This document shows, in pieces, positions 49,697 to 57,017 of a stretch of 64,000 nt of DNA. How positions within the stretch are numbered: the stretch's first letter is position 1; each line of letters starts with the position of its first letter. This stretch comes from Enterococcus_K sp051713825 (GTDB lineage Bacteria; Bacillota; Bacilli; Lactobacillales; Enterococcaceae), in NCBI RefSeq assembly GCF_051713825.1, contig NZ_JBIOQR010000001.1, positions 3,658,001 through 3,722,000 on the forward strand, given 5' to 3'. The notes beneath the pieces were generated by a model that did no database searches, had not been told where the DNA came from, and worked only from the letters and a program-made list of their open reading frames with translations. Made by a program: the position numbers and the translations under genes.

Positions 49697-50266
49697 ATGA
49701 GTACAATTACAATGGATGATATTATCCGTGAAGGTCACCCAACGCTTCGTGAAGTGGCAAAAGAAGTGACCGTTCCCCTAACTCCTGAAGAGGTAGAACT
49801 GGGACAAGATATGATGACATTTCTAAAAAATAGTCAAGATCCTGTGAAAGCTGAGGAAATGAAGCTACGTGGAGGCGTTGGTTTAGCTGCCCCTCAATTA
49901 AATATTTCAAAACGAATCATTGCGGTCCACGTACCCAGTAGCGATCCTGAAGACGAGGAACCGATTTTGAGTGCCGTGATGTATAATCCAAAACTCTTAA
50001 GTCACTCTGTTCAGGATGCTTGCTTGGGCGAAGGTGAAGGCTGTCTTTCAGTCGACCGTGAAGTACCTGGTTATGTCGTTCGCCATGCCAAGATCACTGT
50101 TTCTTACATTGATAGCGAAGGAAACAAACAAAAAATTCGTTTAAAAAATTATGAATCCATTGTTGTCCAGCATGAGATTGACCATTTAAACGGTGTGATG
50201 TTCTACGATCACATCAGTAAAGAAAATCCATTTGCGCTTAAAGATGGGGTTTTAGTGATTGACTAA
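49697..50266 (+). CDS. def: Peptide deformylase (type 2)
   Basis: This 189-residue enzyme has motif 1 GVGLAAPQL, motif 2 EGEGCLSV (metal Cys) and motif 3 VQHEIDHLNGVMFYD (HExxH). The insertion between motifs 1 and 2 marks the Gram-positive type 2 group. It removes formyl groups from nascent proteins. GAAAGGAG lies upstream. Confidence 0.96.
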   Translation: MSTITMDDIIREGHPTLREVAKEVTVPLTPEEVELGQDMMTFLKNSQDPVKAEEMKLRGGVGLAAPQLNISKRIIAVHVPSSDPEDEEPILSAVMYNPKLLSHSVQDACLGEGEGCLSVDREVPGYVVRHAKITVSYIDSEGNKQKIRLKNYESIVVQHEIDHLNGVMFYDHISKENPFALKDGVLVID

Positions 50267-50314
50267 AAAAACGTGTTTTCCTGACGAAAATCTATCGTTG
50301 GGAAAACACGTTTT
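50267..50314. terminator. Terminator between def and niaR
   Basis: AAAAACGTGTTTTCC pairs with GGAAAACACGTTTTT around a loop. It acts on both convergent genes. Confidence 0.88.
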
Positions 50315-50342
50315 TGCTTATTGCCGTTTATTTGAACCTCGT

Positions 50343-50867
50343 TTATTCAGACTGATACAAGATTCCAGCCTCTAATAAAGCTTGTTTGATAGCTTCTATT
50401 TGTGCCTCTTCTTGATAGCGAATCGTATGCAAATGAATGCCCGCCGTCAACTGCGATAACAAGGAACCCTGACTTTTCTCGTATGATTTCATAAATAAAT
50501 CAACGTCTTTTTCTGTCTTCAAATGTAACCCGCCAACCAACTCGCCATAGATGGGATGCTCCACGATGACATCAAGAATTTCGCCCCCGTGCTGGACAAT
50601 CAATTCTAATTCTTGTCTCGTCTCATCTGGTCCATGATGGACAGCAATTTTACTGACCAACCCTTCTTGACTTGTTGACTTTTCTATAAGATACCCTCGA
50701 GCGGTAGCCACAATATCTTCCCCACCTGCACGCATTAGGGCAATATCTCCAACGATGATTTGTCGGCTCACACCAAATTGTTTGGCGAATTTACTCGCGC
50801 TAATTGGTTTTTCACTCACTAACAATTGACGGATAATTTCACTGCGTCGTAAGCTTCCTTCAATCAC
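50343..50867 (-). CDS. niaR: Niacin-responsive repressor NiaR (HTH_11 + 3H domain)
   Basis: This 174-residue protein has an N-terminal winged helix (ISASKFAKQFGVSRQIIVGDI) and the 3H domain with its conserved His residues (KIAVHHGPDETRQEL, IVEHPIYGEL, AGIHLHTI). NiaR represses nicotinate uptake and NAD-synthesis genes when niacin is plentiful. It starts at GTG and overlaps the preceding stop (GTGA), so it is coupled to the acetyltransferase-chorismate mutase fusion. Confidence 0.92.
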   Translation of the reverse strand: MIEGSLRRSEIIRQLLVSEKPISASKFAKQFGVSRQIIVGDIALMRAGGEDIVATARGYLIEKSTSQEGLVSKIAVHHGPDETRQELELIVQHGGEILDVIVEHPIYGELVGGLHLKTEKDVDLFMKSYEKSQGSLLSQLTAGIHLHTIRYQEEAQIEAIKQALLEAGILYQSE

Positions 50868-51718
50868 GCATTTTCCTCCTTCTCTAGTTTTCCTTTCTGA
50901 TAGGCACGAGAATGCTTCATGATATCTTTGTATGTCTCCACAATGGTTTCTTTGTATGAAACTTCGGTTACTCGATTTTCAATTTTTTCAATGACTTGTT
51001 TTTCACGTGCAGAATCAAGCACTGGCTTACTACTATCCCCTTTGATTTCGGCGATTTTTGAAACGGCTGTCATTCGTTTTTCTAACAATTGGACAATCTG
51101 ACTATCGACTGAATCGATTAGTTGACGCTGCTGGCTGAGTGCATCTGTTGACTCTTCCAATTCGATTTCCTTAATGACTCTTGCAGGATTTCCACCTACA
51201 ACAACATTTTCGGGGAATGACTTAGTCACGACTGCGCCTGCTGCTACAACCACATTGTCACCTAACGTCACGCCTGGTGCCAAAATCGCACCACCACCTA
51301 ACCAAACGTTGTTACCAATCGTGATAGGTTTGCCGTTTTCTAAGCCACTATTTCGCTTCACTGGATGTAAAGGATGCGTTGCTGTGTACAGTTGAACATT
51401 GGGGCCAAACATACAATTATCACCAATGACAATTGGGCACACATCTAAAAATGTACAGTTAAAATTGGCATAAAAATTTTCGCCAACATGAATATTGTAC
51501 CCATAGTCAAAACTAAAGGTCGGCTCAACATAAACATGCTCGCCCGTTGTTCCAAGCGTTTCTTTTAAGAGCTGGCTACGAATAGCGTGTGTTTGCTCCG
51601 CATTGATTAACGCCATTTGTTCCCGAGCAAACTTACGATCCGCAATTAACTCAGGATCCGCAGAAAAATAAAGTTCTCCTGCGATCATTTTTTCTTTTTC
51701 ACTTTTATAAGTTGTCAT
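50864..51718 (-). CDS. Sugar O-acetyltransferase fused to AroQ chorismate mutase
   Basis: Residues 1-185 form a maltose/galactoside acetyltransferase: an N-terminal helical cap (EKEKMIAGELYF), a left-handed beta-helix, and catalytic H115 in YTATHPLHP. Residues 193-280 form an AroQ-type chorismate mutase with the expected active-site residues in order: R198, R215 (LEKRM), K226 (AEIKGD), D235 (KPVLDSAREK) and E239. The chorismate mutase part would convert chorismate to prephenate. The two activities have no obvious metabolic link, so the fusion is notable. No stop or frameshift separates them. It is coupled to niaR. Confidence 0.88.
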   Translation of the reverse strand: MTTYKSEKEKMIAGELYFSADPELIADRKFAREQMALINAEQTHAIRSQLLKETLGTTGEHVYVEPTFSFDYGYNIHVGENFYANFNCTFLDVCPIVIGDNCMFGPNVQLYTATHPLHPVKRNSGLENGKPITIGNNVWLGGGAILAPGVTLGDNVVVAAGAVVTKSFPENVVVGGNPARVIKEIELEESTDALSQQRQLIDSVDSQIVQLLEKRMTAVSKIAEIKGDSSKPVLDSAREKQVIEKIENRVTEVSYKETIVETYKDIMKHSRAYQKGKLEKEENA

Positions 51719-51744
51719 TTATTTACTCCTTTACCTCATTATTA

Positions 51745-52455
51745 CTAGTTAATCTGTTGAAAAACAAGGACCCCATCTGCTTCAACAAACGAATGTGGTT
51801 GAGCTAATGCAATCGGTGTTTGATTGATTACTAATACTTGTGCTTGCGGTTGTTTATACCGAATTAAATCACAAAATGGATGGACTTGAAAACTGGTTCC
51901 CACAATGACCACTAATTCCGCCTGCTCGACAGCTTTCATTGCGCCCTCTAGCACATGTTCTTTAAAGCCTTCCCCATATAATACAATATCGGGACGAATT
52001 TGCCCACCGCAGTTTTCCTCTTCATGTCGATCACTTTTTAGATAGTTTTGCCAGGCAACGGAGCGCCCACATTTCCGACAGCTACACTCGTATAAGCTCC
52101 CATGAAAATTAATCACGTGCTTACTTCCCGCTTCCTCATGCAATCCGTCAATATTTTGTGACACTACCCAAACCTCTTTTTGTTCCTCCAGTTTTGCCAT
52201 TGTCTGATGAATGATGTTTGGTTGGGCAGTTGGGTGGTAAATGTTTTGAACAAATTGATAAAACTTTTCAGGTTCATAAACCATTGCCTCATGACTCAAC
52301 AAATACTCTGGCTGCTCCACTCCTTGATAGATTCCTTTTAATGAACGATAATCTGGAATTCCTGACGGCGTTGACACACCCGCACCAGTTAAAAAAGTAA
52401 TCTTTTGTGCCGCGCGAATTTGTTCAGCTGCTTCATTTGGTAAAATAGTTTTCAT
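51745..52455 (-). CDS. Sir2-family NAD-dependent protein deacylase
   Basis: This 236-residue sirtuin has GAGVSTPSGIPDYR (NAD site), QNIDGLHEEAG (catalytic region, with the His in NFHGSL) and IVGTSFQVHPF. The zinc region is unusual. The first pair is CSCRKC, but where most sirtuins have CPxC the second site is ENCGG, with one Cys missing. The ATG at 52455 follows AGAGGTGAG. The 38-residue longer frame is not homologous. Confidence 0.9.
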   Translation of the reverse strand: MKTILPNEAAEQIRAAQKITFLTGAGVSTPSGIPDYRSLKGIYQGVEQPEYLLSHEAMVYEPEKFYQFVQNIYHPTAQPNIIHQTMAKLEEQKEVWVVSQNIDGLHEEAGSKHVINFHGSLYECSCRKCGRSVAWQNYLKSDRHEEENCGGQIRPDIVLYGEGFKEHVLEGAMKAVEQAELVVIVGTSFQVHPFCDLIRYKQPQAQVLVINQTPIALAQPHSFVEADGVLVFQQIN

Positions 52456-52510
52456 GTAGCTCACCTCTTCTCTATTATACTCGAAGTCTTTGTTTATGAA
52501 CAACGCTCGC

Positions 52511-52549
52511 AAAAAAAGAAGGAGCACCTTGCGCGTCCCTTCTTCACGA
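52511..52549 (-). terminator. Terminator after the threonine dehydratase gene
   Basis: On the minus strand GAAGAAGGGAC... pairs with GCTCCTTCTT and is followed by TTTTTTT. Confidence 0.78.
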
Positions 52550-52610
52550 AAACGATTGTCATCTATCAACGTTTTCCATTTTACTCTGTATGCGAACTAA
52601 GTTCAGTGAC

Positions 52611-53582
52611 TTATAAAAATTCCTTCAACACAGTAAAATCAATATTCCCACCTGAAACTACGGCCACCGTTTTCTTTCCTTTAAGCAAATGATTAATTTT
52701 CCCACTTAAAATTGCTGCTGTACTTAAGGCACCGGCCCCCTCAGCAACCACTTTTTCTTTTAAAGCTAAAAAGAATATGGCTTCTTCAATCTCTTTTTCT
52801 TCTACTAAAATAGTTTCATCAATTCGATCCTTCAAAATATCATACGTGATCTCTCCTGCCAAAGCCACATCGCAGCCATCCGCTAACGTTCGTGCCGTTC
52901 GGTTTTCAATCAAACGATGTGCCCAAATGGAACGAATCATTCCGTGAACTTGATAAGATTGAACCCCAATAATTTTCACTTCAGGCCTCAATTCTTTGAC
53001 GGCTAACGCAATTCCAGCAATCAGACCCCCACCGCCAATCGGAACAATTATATTATCTACATCGGCCAAATCTTCGAGAATCTCTCGACCTATCGTTCCT
53101 TGTCCGTAAATAATCGCCTCATCATCAAACGGTGATACAAAAACCTCTCCCGATTTTTTCGTCTCAGCTATTGTAAGCTCTTTGGTCTCATCAAAAGTTG
53201 TCCCCGCTAAAATTACTTCTGCTCCATAATTTTTGGTTGCTTCAATTTTTGTTGTTGGGGCTGTAACAGGCATAAAAATTCGTGCATGTATGTTCAAAAG
53301 TGAGGCCGCTAACGCCACCCCCTGCGCATGATTACCCGCAGAACAGGCAATAACACCTTGCACTCTTTCTTCAACAGTTAATTGGGCAAGTTTATTGTAA
53401 GCACCTCGAAATTTAAATGCGCCCGTCCTTTGTAAATTCTCTAATTTTAAATAGATATCTCCTTGAACAAATGCATTCATCGTATTGCTTGGCATCAGTG
53501 GTGTATGAATGACCACAGGCTTCAGGCGTTGATAAACCACCTCTAGTTCTCCTTGCGCATGTTCTTCTGTAAAAGTTGTCAC
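52611..53582 (-). CDS. Threonine dehydratase (serine/threonine ammonia-lyase)
   Basis: This is a fold-type II PLP enzyme with the Schiff-base Lys in TGAFKFRGAYN, the phosphate loop IVPIGGGGLIAG and VACSAGNHAQG-type block (IACSAGNHAQGVAL). It lacks a C-terminal ACT regulatory domain, so it is of catabolic TdcB-like length. The GTG at 53582 (323 residues) is preferred because GGAGGG lies seven bases upstream. An in-frame TTG fifteen bases earlier also has GGAGG. The longer frames to 53624 or 53663 lack a ribosome binding site. It deaminates threonine to 2-oxobutyrate. Confidence 0.88.
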   Translation of the reverse strand: MTTFTEEHAQGELEVVYQRLKPVVIHTPLMPSNTMNAFVQGDIYLKLENLQRTGAFKFRGAYNKLAQLTVEERVQGVIACSAGNHAQGVALAASLLNIHARIFMPVTAPTTKIEATKNYGAEVILAGTTFDETKELTIAETKKSGEVFVSPFDDEAIIYGQGTIGREILEDLADVDNIIVPIGGGGLIAGIALAVKELRPEVKIIGVQSYQVHGMIRSIWAHRLIENRTARTLADGCDVALAGEITYDILKDRIDETILVEEKEIEEAIFFLALKEKVVAEGAGALSTAAILSGKINHLLKGKKTVAVVSGGNIDFTVLKEFL

Positions 53583-53663
53583 ATCCGTTCCCTCCAAATC
53601 TACCTCCGTACTTATTTGGTTCATCGCAATTATAACGCTTTCATCTTGTTTCGTCAGTCTCAA

Positions 53664-54159
53664 AAGAGCTAGATGAGAGTTTTTTTAGCAAGCTCTTTTC
53701 AGAAGATTAGACTTTTACTTTACTCTATGATAACTGCTTCATTTGCTACTTAGGATAAGCTAGTACTTATCGCCTTGAACAACAGCGAATCAGGAGTCCC
53801 CCCACTAATTCTAGTAGCATTCAAAAAGATTGGCTATTGGCAATAGAAGCTTACTGACCCCCGATTTCTAATGCGAACCTTTCTTCACTTAGTAACTCTT
53901 GTAAAAATTTAATAATGAATGGAATTAAAATGCCCCCAATTGAACTATTCATAGGATCAGTCAAAGAAAAACGGCTAAATTACGAGGACCGAATGAAAAT
54001 TGAAGCTTGGAAACAAATTACCCAACCCTGTCTAATTTTTTATAACCATTCGGATTTCTTTTTATGTTCCACTAGTTATTGTTAACTTTCACACAAGATT
54101 CATGACAAATATTTGAAAACGTGCTAAAATACTAGCTGTATAAAGTGAGGTGAATTAAC
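53664..54159. other. Intergenic region without a convincing gene
   Basis: A hairpin AAAAGAGCT / AGCTCTTTT lies at the left edge. A short translated stretch near 53932-54084 (EKRLNYEDRMKIEAW) faintly recalls a transposase N-terminus but is too short to call. Nothing else is supported. Confidence 0.45.
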
Positions 54160-54456
54160 ATGTTACCATTGTTCATTTATTGGGGAATTATTTTAGCTTG
54201 TATCGCTTGGTTTGCTCTAAGCCTATTCTTTTCAGTTTTCTATTTATCTCGCAAAGAGAATGGAAATCTTTGGGCATTTGCCTTTTTCAACGTGATCGCC
54301 GCTATCGTTTTAGCTATTATGCTAGTCGTTTATAGAACTTGGGGTTGGGATATCACTCAATATTCAAGCTTAATCTATTTGATTTTAGCAGGATACGGTG
54401 TACTGACTGTTGTTCAAGCTGTGTTAGGGCGCGAGCCAAAAACAGCTGCAGCGTAA
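54160..54456 (+). CDS. Small three-helix membrane protein
   Basis: This 98-residue protein has three hydrophobic segments (about 4-28, 40-61, 70-88) and the internal motif YLSRKENGN. It has no recognised domain. GTGAGGTG precedes the ATG. It is followed by a terminator (AGCTGTCCGC / GCGGGCAGCT, T-run at about 54502-54507). The function is unknown. Confidence 0.7.
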   Translation: MLPLFIYWGIILACIAWFALSLFFSVFYLSRKENGNLWAFAFFNVIAAIVLAIMLVVYRTWGWDITQYSSLIYLILAGYGVLTVVQAVLGREPKTAAA

Positions 54457-54475
54457 ACCAAATACAAATAAGGAG

Positions 54476-54507
54476 CTGTCCGCAAATTAAGCGGGCAGCT
54501 CTTTTTT
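54476..54507 (+). terminator. Terminator after the small membrane protein gene
   Basis: AGCTGTCCGC pairs with GCGGGCAGCT, followed by CTTTTTT. A structured repeat begins directly after the T-run. Confidence 0.85.
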
Positions 54508-54508
54508 G

Positions 54509-54640
54509 CCAGTCCCACTTTTGCAGGGCCTTTTAGTGGGATGGTAGGCGTGAGGCGATAAATACAAAATGGCACATTTTGTTTCCTTATAATAAGCCTT
54601 AGCTGCCAGTTCTACTTTGTAAGTCCATCTAGTTGAATGA
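54509..54640. repeat. Copy of the CAGTCCC structured repeat
   Basis: It contains CAGTCCCACT...AGTGGGATG, GGCGTGAGGCGATAA and the palindrome CAAAATGGCACATTTTG. It is the same family as the arrays at 62970-63270 and 63740-64000. Confidence 0.75.
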
Positions 54641-54885
54641 CTCTATCTTTTCAGGATCAGCTCACTTCACCAGCCATATCTCAATAAAAGCTATCAATCC
54701 TACGCATATAAGCCCCTTTATTTAATAGACTGGTAAACGAGGTGGGATACAAGTTATATCAAAAATAGTCCTTAAATTTCCCAACAATTGATTTGTTACA
54801 CACGGAAATTTAAATACGTCATAAATTATATGATTTTAATGAATAAAGCGAACAAAAGCGTATTATATTCATAGAACCAACTTAC

Positions 54886-54891
54886 TATAAT
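54886..54891 (+). promoter_or_regulatory. -10 box of a candidate toxin mRNA
   Basis: TATAAT lies inside AACTTACTATAATTTAAGTG. That sequence, with one change, is repeated in inverted orientation at about 56580-56600, where it drives the opposing RNA. The -35 on this side is weak. Confidence 0.45.
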
Positions 54892-55061
54892 TTAAGTGTA
54901 GTATTGTTTTTGGTCGTGGTGAATCACTCTCAACTTTTCAATTATAAAACGAAACGTTGGTTTGAAGGGGTGTTGGCCGATGAATACCAGTGGAATGAGG
55001 AAGGTTGCATTTTGAGCATAATGTTTAATGACATTATGACAATCCTAATAATAGTTAATTT

Positions 55062-56461
55062 CACTAGTGTTGCAAAGACTCCTCAACCTATCTAAAACTT
55101 GATATAAAGCTATCCAGACAAAAAAAATCCTTTATACTACTCTTGGATGACTTATCCAAGACCAATAAAAAGGACCACAACATGGATAAGTATAACTCAA
55201 AAACTTCATTTCAGAAATGGTTTTCTTCAATAAATTTGAATAATTTATCGGAAGAAGCCAAAAATTGGATGCAACAATTTAATTCTTACAGTAAAAAACT
55301 GGACTTCACGACCACAATTAAAGTTCTGTTACATGCCGTTTATGAAGAGCTTCCAAGCTTTCGCGAAATGGACAGATCCTTTATGGATCGAAGTCTTCGC
55401 CAAGAAATAGGCATAGATTCGCTGTGCTACAGTTCACTTTCTCGTAAAATTCCTGAAATCAGTCAAGAAGTTCTAATGGAGATCTTTGCGCAGTTGGCTC
55501 AGAAAGTGGCAAAAGAACGACCAAGTTCAAAAACAACTAGCCTTCAACTTGTTGATTCAACCACGATCCCGTTGAATAAGACGCGGTTTCCATGGGCAAA
55601 TTTTCGGAAAACTAAAGCAGGTATCAAGCTTCATTTGAACCTCTGTTATCTGGACAAAACCAATCAATACCCAGAACATTTTACGATTACTAATGCCGAA
55701 GAACATGACCGGAATCATTTCGAATGTTTAGTGGACAAAACAGAAGCGACCTATGTTGTGGATCGCGGCTATTTTGATTACAAACTGCTGGATCGCCTGC
55801 ACAATGACGGTTATTTCTTTGTGACACGAACAAAATCCAATACGACGATTACAGTCTTAGAACAAATTGAACTCGTGAATCCAAAAACAACAGACGGTCA
55901 ACTTATCAGTGATCAACACGTCATTTTAGGCGGCGGAAACAATCACGTCACCGAACGATTTCGTCTTGTGACTGTTTTGACGAAAGGTCAACGTCTCTTG
56001 CGAATCGTTACCAATCGTTTTGATATTTCGCCAAATGAAGTCGCCGACATGTATCAAGCACGTTGGCAAATTGAGCTGTTTTTCAAACATTTAAAACAGA
56101 ATCTGGCAATCAAGCAACTTTACTCACGAAGCGAACAAGGTGCAATTAATCAAGTGATTCTCACCCTTATCGCGACGCTGTTAACCTATTTGGTAAAGAT
56201 CGAATTGAATTCGGTAGCGACACTTTTCCAGTTAAAGCGCTCATTTCATTATCTACGTTTTGAGCCTGCAGAAATCTGGTTAGAGCGCCACAGACCCGGG
56301 TGATTTTGACTAAATACGTTGTCGACGCTTTTAGGATTCAGTTAAATACGACCAAAATTTTCTGGAAAAAAGTCATCCCTTGCGTAAGCATTCGACTTTT
56401 TTAAAATTTTAGCGAAAGATAGTTTTCAGATTATTCTGACTATATTTGCGCAACACTAGTG
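55062..56461. mobile_element. IS4-family insertion sequence with 9-bp target duplication
   Basis: Inverted repeats CACTAGTGTTGC (55062-55073) and GCAACACTAGTG (56450-56461) are flanked by AGTTAATTT at 55053-55061 and 56462-56470. The length is 1400 bp with one complete transposase gene. Confidence 0.93.
55182..56303 (+). CDS. IS4-family transposase
   Basis: This 373-residue DDE transposase has LQLVDSTTIPLN (first Asp), YVVDRGYFDYKLLDRL (second Asp) and YQARWQIELFFKHLKQNL (YREK-like motif with the catalytic Glu). The start at 55182 (MDKYNSKTSFQKWF) is preferred. The frame is also open to 55143. No disruption is seen. Confidence 0.93.
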   Translation: MDKYNSKTSFQKWFSSINLNNLSEEAKNWMQQFNSYSKKLDFTTTIKVLLHAVYEELPSFREMDRSFMDRSLRQEIGIDSLCYSSLSRKIPEISQEVLMEIFAQLAQKVAKERPSSKTTSLQLVDSTTIPLNKTRFPWANFRKTKAGIKLHLNLCYLDKTNQYPEHFTITNAEEHDRNHFECLVDKTEATYVVDRGYFDYKLLDRLHNDGYFFVTRTKSNTTITVLEQIELVNPKTTDGQLISDQHVILGGGNNHVTERFRLVTVLTKGQRLLRIVTNRFDISPNEVADMYQARWQIELFFKHLKQNLAIKQLYSRSEQGAINQVILTLIATLLTYLVKIELNSVATLFQLKRSFHYLRFEPAEIWLERHRPG

Positions 56462-56490
56462 AGTTAATTTATTATTAGAGATTGTTTACA

Positions 56491-56581
56491 AAATAAAAAA
56501 CTTAGAGGAGTAATCCTCTAAGCCACCAAAATCCACTGCCGAAGCAATTTTGAAAAAGGTGTACCACCACCTTTTTCCTAC
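56491..56581 (-). ncRNA. Candidate antisense (antitoxin) RNA
   Basis: The promoter is TTGACT (56611-56616) and TATAAT (56588-56593) with a 17-bp spacer on the minus strand. The predicted ~90-nt RNA carries a 5' hairpin (GAAAAAGGTG / CACCTTTTTC) and ends at a terminator CTTAGAGGA / TCCTCTAAG followed by TTTTTTATTTT. That terminator overlaps the stop codon of the toxin-like ORF on the other strand, the layout of convergent type I toxin-antitoxin pairs. Confidence 0.55.
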
Positions 56582-56631
56582 ACTTAAATTATAGCAAGTT
56601 AATGGAACTAAGTCAAAATAAGAATATTTTA

Positions 56632-56660
56632 TTGACAATCATTCGGTTATAAAGTAGACT
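56632..56660 (+). promoter_or_regulatory. Promoter of the lysine riboswitch transcript
   Basis: TTGACA (56632-56637) and TAGACT (56655-56660) are spaced by 17 bp, back to back with the antisense RNA promoter. Confidence 0.65.
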
Positions 56661-56693
56661 CAATAACTGTATTAATTTAATTAACTGAATATG

Positions 56694-56893
56694 AGATACC
56701 TCAATCAATGAGGTAGAGGTCGCGAGACTTATTAATCCTGTGGAGTGAAGAAGACACGCTGAAGCAGGCCTAGGAAGAATCGCCGAAATGTAAAGTCATC
56801 TCTTGGACTTTATGTTGGGACATAAGTTAACAGCTTATGGACTGTCTTAGTAGTGATACTAAGTTGCGCTATGTTTTGTGAGAGGTTTACTAT
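56694..56893 (+). promoter_or_regulatory. Lysine riboswitch (L-box)
   Basis: Conserved L-box segments occur in order: GAGGTAGAGGTCGCGAGAC near 56709, CCTAGGAAGAATCGCCGAAA near 56769, the TTATGTTGGGACATAAG and TTAGTAGTGATACTAAG hairpins, and TGCGCTATGTTTTGTGAGAG near 56866. A terminator follows (AGGCGGCC 56904-56911 with GGCGGCTT 56925-56932, then a T-run). It should switch off the downstream ABC transporter when lysine is abundant. Confidence 0.9.
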
Positions 56894-56903
56894 CGATAAA
56901 ACC

Positions 56904-56938
56904 AGGCGGCCTTAGCATATAGATGGCGGCTTTTTTTT
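56904..56938 (+). terminator. Riboswitch expression-platform terminator
   Basis: A stem with one G-G mismatch is followed by eight T residues, 80 bases before the transporter start. Confidence 0.75.
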
Positions 56939-57017
56939 GTTCTATCGAAATAATTTAACTATTCTTTACACATTAGCCAAACCGAATATCTTGTAAAAGT
57001 AAAAAGGGGAGAAAAAA

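Larger units (their letters stand above)
55021..56513 (+). pseudogene. Tiny hydrophobic toxin-like ORF interrupted by the IS4-type element
   Basis: Excising the IS and one copy of the target duplication gives one continuous 27-codon frame: MFNDIMTILIIVN from 55021-55061, joined to LLLEIVYKIKNLEE ending at TAA 56511-56513. It is a short membrane-spanning peptide with a charged tail, like type I toxins. A leader ORF MNTSGMRKVAF with GAAGGGG upstream (54980-55015) ends five bases before it. An antisense RNA opposes its 3' end. As it stands the gene is broken at codon 14. Confidence 0.5.

Noticed and set aside
53932..54084. Transposase fragment (EKRLNYEDRMKIEAW)
   Set aside because: The similarity to IS30-type N-termini is too short and I see no terminal repeats.
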